DNA of 64,000 nucleotides, taken from Brienomyrus brachyistius (Eukaryota; Chordata; Actinopteri; Osteoglossiformes; Mormyridae). The stretch is taken from assembly GCF_023856365.1 (NCBI RefSeq), contig NC_064555.1:18858254-18922253 (forward strand). Direction: 5' to 3'. Positions within the stretch are counted from its first letter, which is position 1. Every line of letters starts with the position of its first letter. The notes under the pieces were generated by a model, which saw only the letters and a list, made by a program, of their open reading frames with translations, made no database searches and was not told the origin of the DNA. This document shows, in pieces, positions 61,670 to 64,000 of this stretch. Both the position numbers and the translations under genes were made by a program.

Positions 61670-62530
61670 CAGACTTTCAGTAGCTCTCTCAGGCCCCACC
61701 ACTGTCAAACCCTGCTGATCTCAAACTACGCCCCTCTCAGGCCCACCACTGTCAAACCCAGCTGATCTCAGACTCTGCCACTCTCTGGCCCCACCACTGT
61801 CAAACAAATCGCTGATCTCAGACTCTGCCCCTCTCAGGCCCCACCACTGTCAAACCCTGCTGATCTCAGACTCCGCCCCTCTCAGGCCCCACCACTGTCA
61901 AACCCTGCTGATCTCAGACTCCGCCCCTCTCAGGCCTCACCACTGTCAAACCCTGCTGATCTCAGACTCCGACCATCTCAGGCCCCACCTCTGTCAAACC
62001 CTGCTGATCTCAAACTCTGCCCCTCTCAGGCCCCACCACTGTCAAACAAATCGCTGATCTTAGACTCCGCCCCTCTCAGGCCCCACCACTGTCAAACCCT
62101 GCTGATCTCAGACTCCAACCATCTCAGGCCCCACCACTGTCAAACCCTGCTGATCTCAGACTCCGCCCCTCTCAGGCCCCACCACTGTCAAACCCTGCTG
62201 ATCTCAGACTCCGCCCCTCTCAGGCCTCACCACTGTCAAACCCTGCTGATCTCAGACTCCGACCATCTCAGGCCCCACCTCTGTCAAACCCTGCTGATCT
62301 CAAACTCTGCCCCTCTCAGGCCCCACCACTGTCAAACAAATCGCTGATCTCAGACTCCGCCCCTCTCAGGCCCCACCACTGTCAAACCCTGCTGATCTCA
62401 GACTCCAACCATCTCAGGCCCCACCACTGTCAAACCCTGCTGATCTCAGACTCCGCCCCTCTCAGGCCCCACCACTGTCAAACCCTGCTGATCTCAAACT
62501 CCGCCCCTCTCAGGCCTCGCCCCTCTTGGA
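61670..62530. repeat. 48-bp minisatellite with higher-order structure, about 18 copies
   Basis: The unit contains GACTCCGCCCCTCTCAGG, CCCCACCACTGTCAAACC and CTGCTGATCTCA. Marker variants recur in order. The unit CAAACAAATCGCTGATCT occurs at 61801, 62043 and 62333, giving super-repeats of 242 bp (5 units) and 290 bp (6 units). The array ends about 100 bp before the exon 4 acceptor. Confidence 0.95.
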
Positions 62531-62634
62531 CTATGTCCTTCTATGGCAAAGTCTGAGTGGGGCGGGACCTGAGAAGGGTGCTTGCAGCCGGACTCTACTC
62601 CACTTAGCCCCTGTGTCTGTCCGTTTTCACACAG

Positions 62635-62716
62635 GTTCTGTTTGAGGCCTTTGTCTCTCAGGATAGTCGTGGCTACGTGGGCCTGGATGACATCTTGCTG
62701 CTGAACTACCCCTGCC
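62635..62716 (+). CDS. ptpru: Receptor-type tyrosine-protein phosphatase U, exon 4 (end of MAM domain)
   Basis: Residues 158-184. [20 protein letters not shown] then LLLNYPC, with the fourth MAM cysteine (Cys184). Human PTPRU reads [20 protein letters not shown]. Acceptor CACACAG ends at 62634 and donor GTAAGT starts at 62717. The last base starts a His codon completed in exon 5. Confidence 0.96.
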
Positions 62717-63118
62717 GTAAGTATGTGCAGCAGGTGACAGGGTGAAAGGGGGACAGGGTGACAACGGCTGCCCACCAGCTGTCCCAACAGGAATGACTTG
62801 ACCGTGACTTTGGCCAAACTCAGGCTGCTCCCATGGGAGCCTCTCAGAAGTGAGCTCCAAGCACACATCCTGCCACTGTAGCTCAGGCATGGAAGCATTT
62901 TCATAGGATGCATCTTTCTCCTGTTGGTTGTCAAGGATACCGTTAAATTGCAGTAAAAACAACCATGCTTATTTTTTCAGGCAGGAATTTATATTTATAT
63001 TCAGCAACTGTGACCCGCACCCAGTCTGGGACTCTCTGTCCGTGGCATCTGCTCGGTGGAGTCTCTGTACTGATTGGCCGCAGTTGTTTTTTGATGGCCA
63101 ATGCTTTCTCCACACCAG

Positions 63119-63234
63119 ACAAGGTGCCACACTTCTCCCGCCTGGGCGACGTGGAGGTGAACGCCGGTCAGAATGCCACCTTCCAGTGTGTAGCGCTAGG
63201 CCGTGCCTCAGAGCTGGAGCAGCTCCTACTTGAG
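63119..63234 (+). CDS. ptpru: Receptor-type tyrosine-protein phosphatase U, exon 5 (Ig domain, first half)
   Basis: Residues 185-223. [19 protein letters not shown] is followed by QC (Cys208, first Ig cysteine). This is identical to human PTPRU over most of this stretch. Acceptor CACCAG ends at 63118 and donor GTGGGT starts at 63235. The introns on both sides are only about 400 bp. Confidence 0.96.
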
Positions 63235-63628
63235 GTGGGTTATGGAACTGTGAGGGGACATCCAGTGGCTGTGGCCTATGGGGGAGACGAGCAGGGAATT
63301 ATATGTGAAGGGGGAAGTTACACCTTCAGGAACACTGATGTAGAGACAGACATGTGCAGTTGCATGTTTGCTGATGTATTGTCTCAGAGACACATTCAGG
63401 TACATTGTCATTGTACTTGCTGGACATTCTTTGGACTTCTAGGAGCACTTGGATTCACAAACTGACTCACTCACTCACTCACTCACAGTCTCCCACAGTC
63501 ATTCACCTAGGCCATCTAACATGCCTCTGTCACACATAAACCCCCCATGACACCACAGACAGTCCCGAAGCAGCCTCCGACGGCCCCACCTGGGTGACTT
63601 TTTACACCAGTGTGTGTTTCCTCTGCAG
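63235..63628 (+). other. ptpru intron 5 (394 bp)
   Basis: Short phase-0 intron, GTGGGT to CTCTGCAG, with a small CACTCACTCACT run. The frame stays open into the intron for some distance, but the exon 5 donor and the exon 6 acceptor restore the conserved Ig domain. Confidence 0.85.
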
Positions 63629-63818
63629 GAGCACAGTGGGCCAGTGCTGCAGGCCTCCTCGGTATGGAAGACAAGCCACCGGCGCTCTGTTGGCATCTTC
63701 ATGGTGGACTGGCTGGGGGGGGCGGACCAGGCAGCGGGGGGGCAGCACCTGTATCGCTGCGTCAGCCCCTCGGCTCGGGGAGCCGCCGTCTCCAATTTTG
63801 CCCAGCTCATCGTGAAAG
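63629..63818 (+). CDS. ptpru: Receptor-type tyrosine-protein phosphatase U, exon 6 (Ig domain, second half)
   Basis: Residues 224-286. LYRCVS supplies the second Ig cysteine (Cys267), followed by RGAAVSNFAQLIVK, like RGAGVSNFAELIVK in human. The middle (HSGPVLQASSVWKTSHRRS, then DWLGGADQAAGGQ) is diverged and G-rich compared with human. Acceptor CTGCAG ends at 63628 and donor GTGAGG starts at 63819. The fibronectin III, membrane and phosphatase exons lie beyond the window. Confidence 0.95.
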
Positions 63819-64000
63819 GTGAGGCCCTGTTCCCAGTGGAACGTTCATAGTGAATGAGGTCCTGGCACTGCATTTAGGTAGGAAGCACAAGCAGTGTGTG
63901 TGAACATTAACCTGGGAGATACTGCTGACAGGAAGGGCCCTGGCACTGCATTCAGGCAGCAAGCACAAGCAGTGTGTTTGTGTGTGTGTGTGTGTGTGTG
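63819..64000 (+). repeat. Intron 6 start: imperfect duplication and (TG)n
   Basis: GGCACTGCATTTAGGTAGG and GGCACTGCATTCAGGCAGC begin two copies, about 80 bp apart, that each run into AAGCACAAGCAGTGTG. A TG microsatellite then reaches the window edge. Confidence 0.85.

Larger units (their letters stand above)
59749..62634 (+). other. ptpru intron 3 (2.9 kb)
   Basis: From GTGAGG to TCACACAG. It contains a GT microsatellite, two interspersed repeats and a large 48-bp higher-order minisatellite ending about 100 bp before exon 4. Confidence 0.9.

Noticed and set aside
62928..63465. Long frames running through ptpru exon 5 and into both introns
   Set aside because: Only 63119-63234 matches the PTPRU Ig domain and is bounded by proper splice sites; the rest is intron read-through.

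Overview
The window is vertebrate nuclear DNA, almost certainly from a teleost fish. Genes are split by GT-AG introns, the three protein genes belong to vertebrate families, and intergenic and intronic DNA is full of fish-type repeats: a tRNA-derived SINE with a GGAT tail, CR1/L2-like LINE and Ty3/Gypsy remnants, hAT and Tc1-like non-autonomous elements, and about fifteen minisatellites. I do not assign a species.

Layout. (1) 1-3.7 kb: the last two coding exons of a GT6 (ABO/GGTA1-type) glycosyltransferase on the + strand, behind a 31-bp minisatellite and a SINE. (2) 3.9-8 kb: dead LINE and Gypsy remnants. (3) 9.8-12.6 kb: a complete two-exon Rab GTPase of the Rab39/Rab42 type, best called rab42, on the + strand. 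(4) 15.78-15.92 kb: a U11 spliceosomal snRNA gene with a plausible PSE and an upstream Staf/ZNF143-like site. (5) 17.5-17.7 kb: a CpG-rich block of unknown owner. (6) 21.45-22.44 kb: the decayed C-terminal end of a GMEB1-like gene, still in one frame but broken by several stops. (7) 28.0 kb to the right edge: the first six coding exons of ptpru (receptor tyrosine phosphatase U): signal peptide, MAM domain and most or all of the Ig domain. The gene runs out of the window.

The order rab42 - U11 - GMEB1 remnant - ptpru matches the human 1p35.3 neighbourhood (RAB42/TAF12, RNU11, GMEB1, further on PTPRU). This conserved synteny supports the U11, rab42 and GMEB1 calls, which otherwise rest on sequence recognition from memory. 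TAF12, YTHDF2 and the other human neighbours were not seen here. I found no operon-like or defence-like system. The unusual features are the U11 locus, the GMEB1 remnant, and the large expanded tandem repeats inside ptpru introns, including a higher-order repeat about 100 bp before exon 4.
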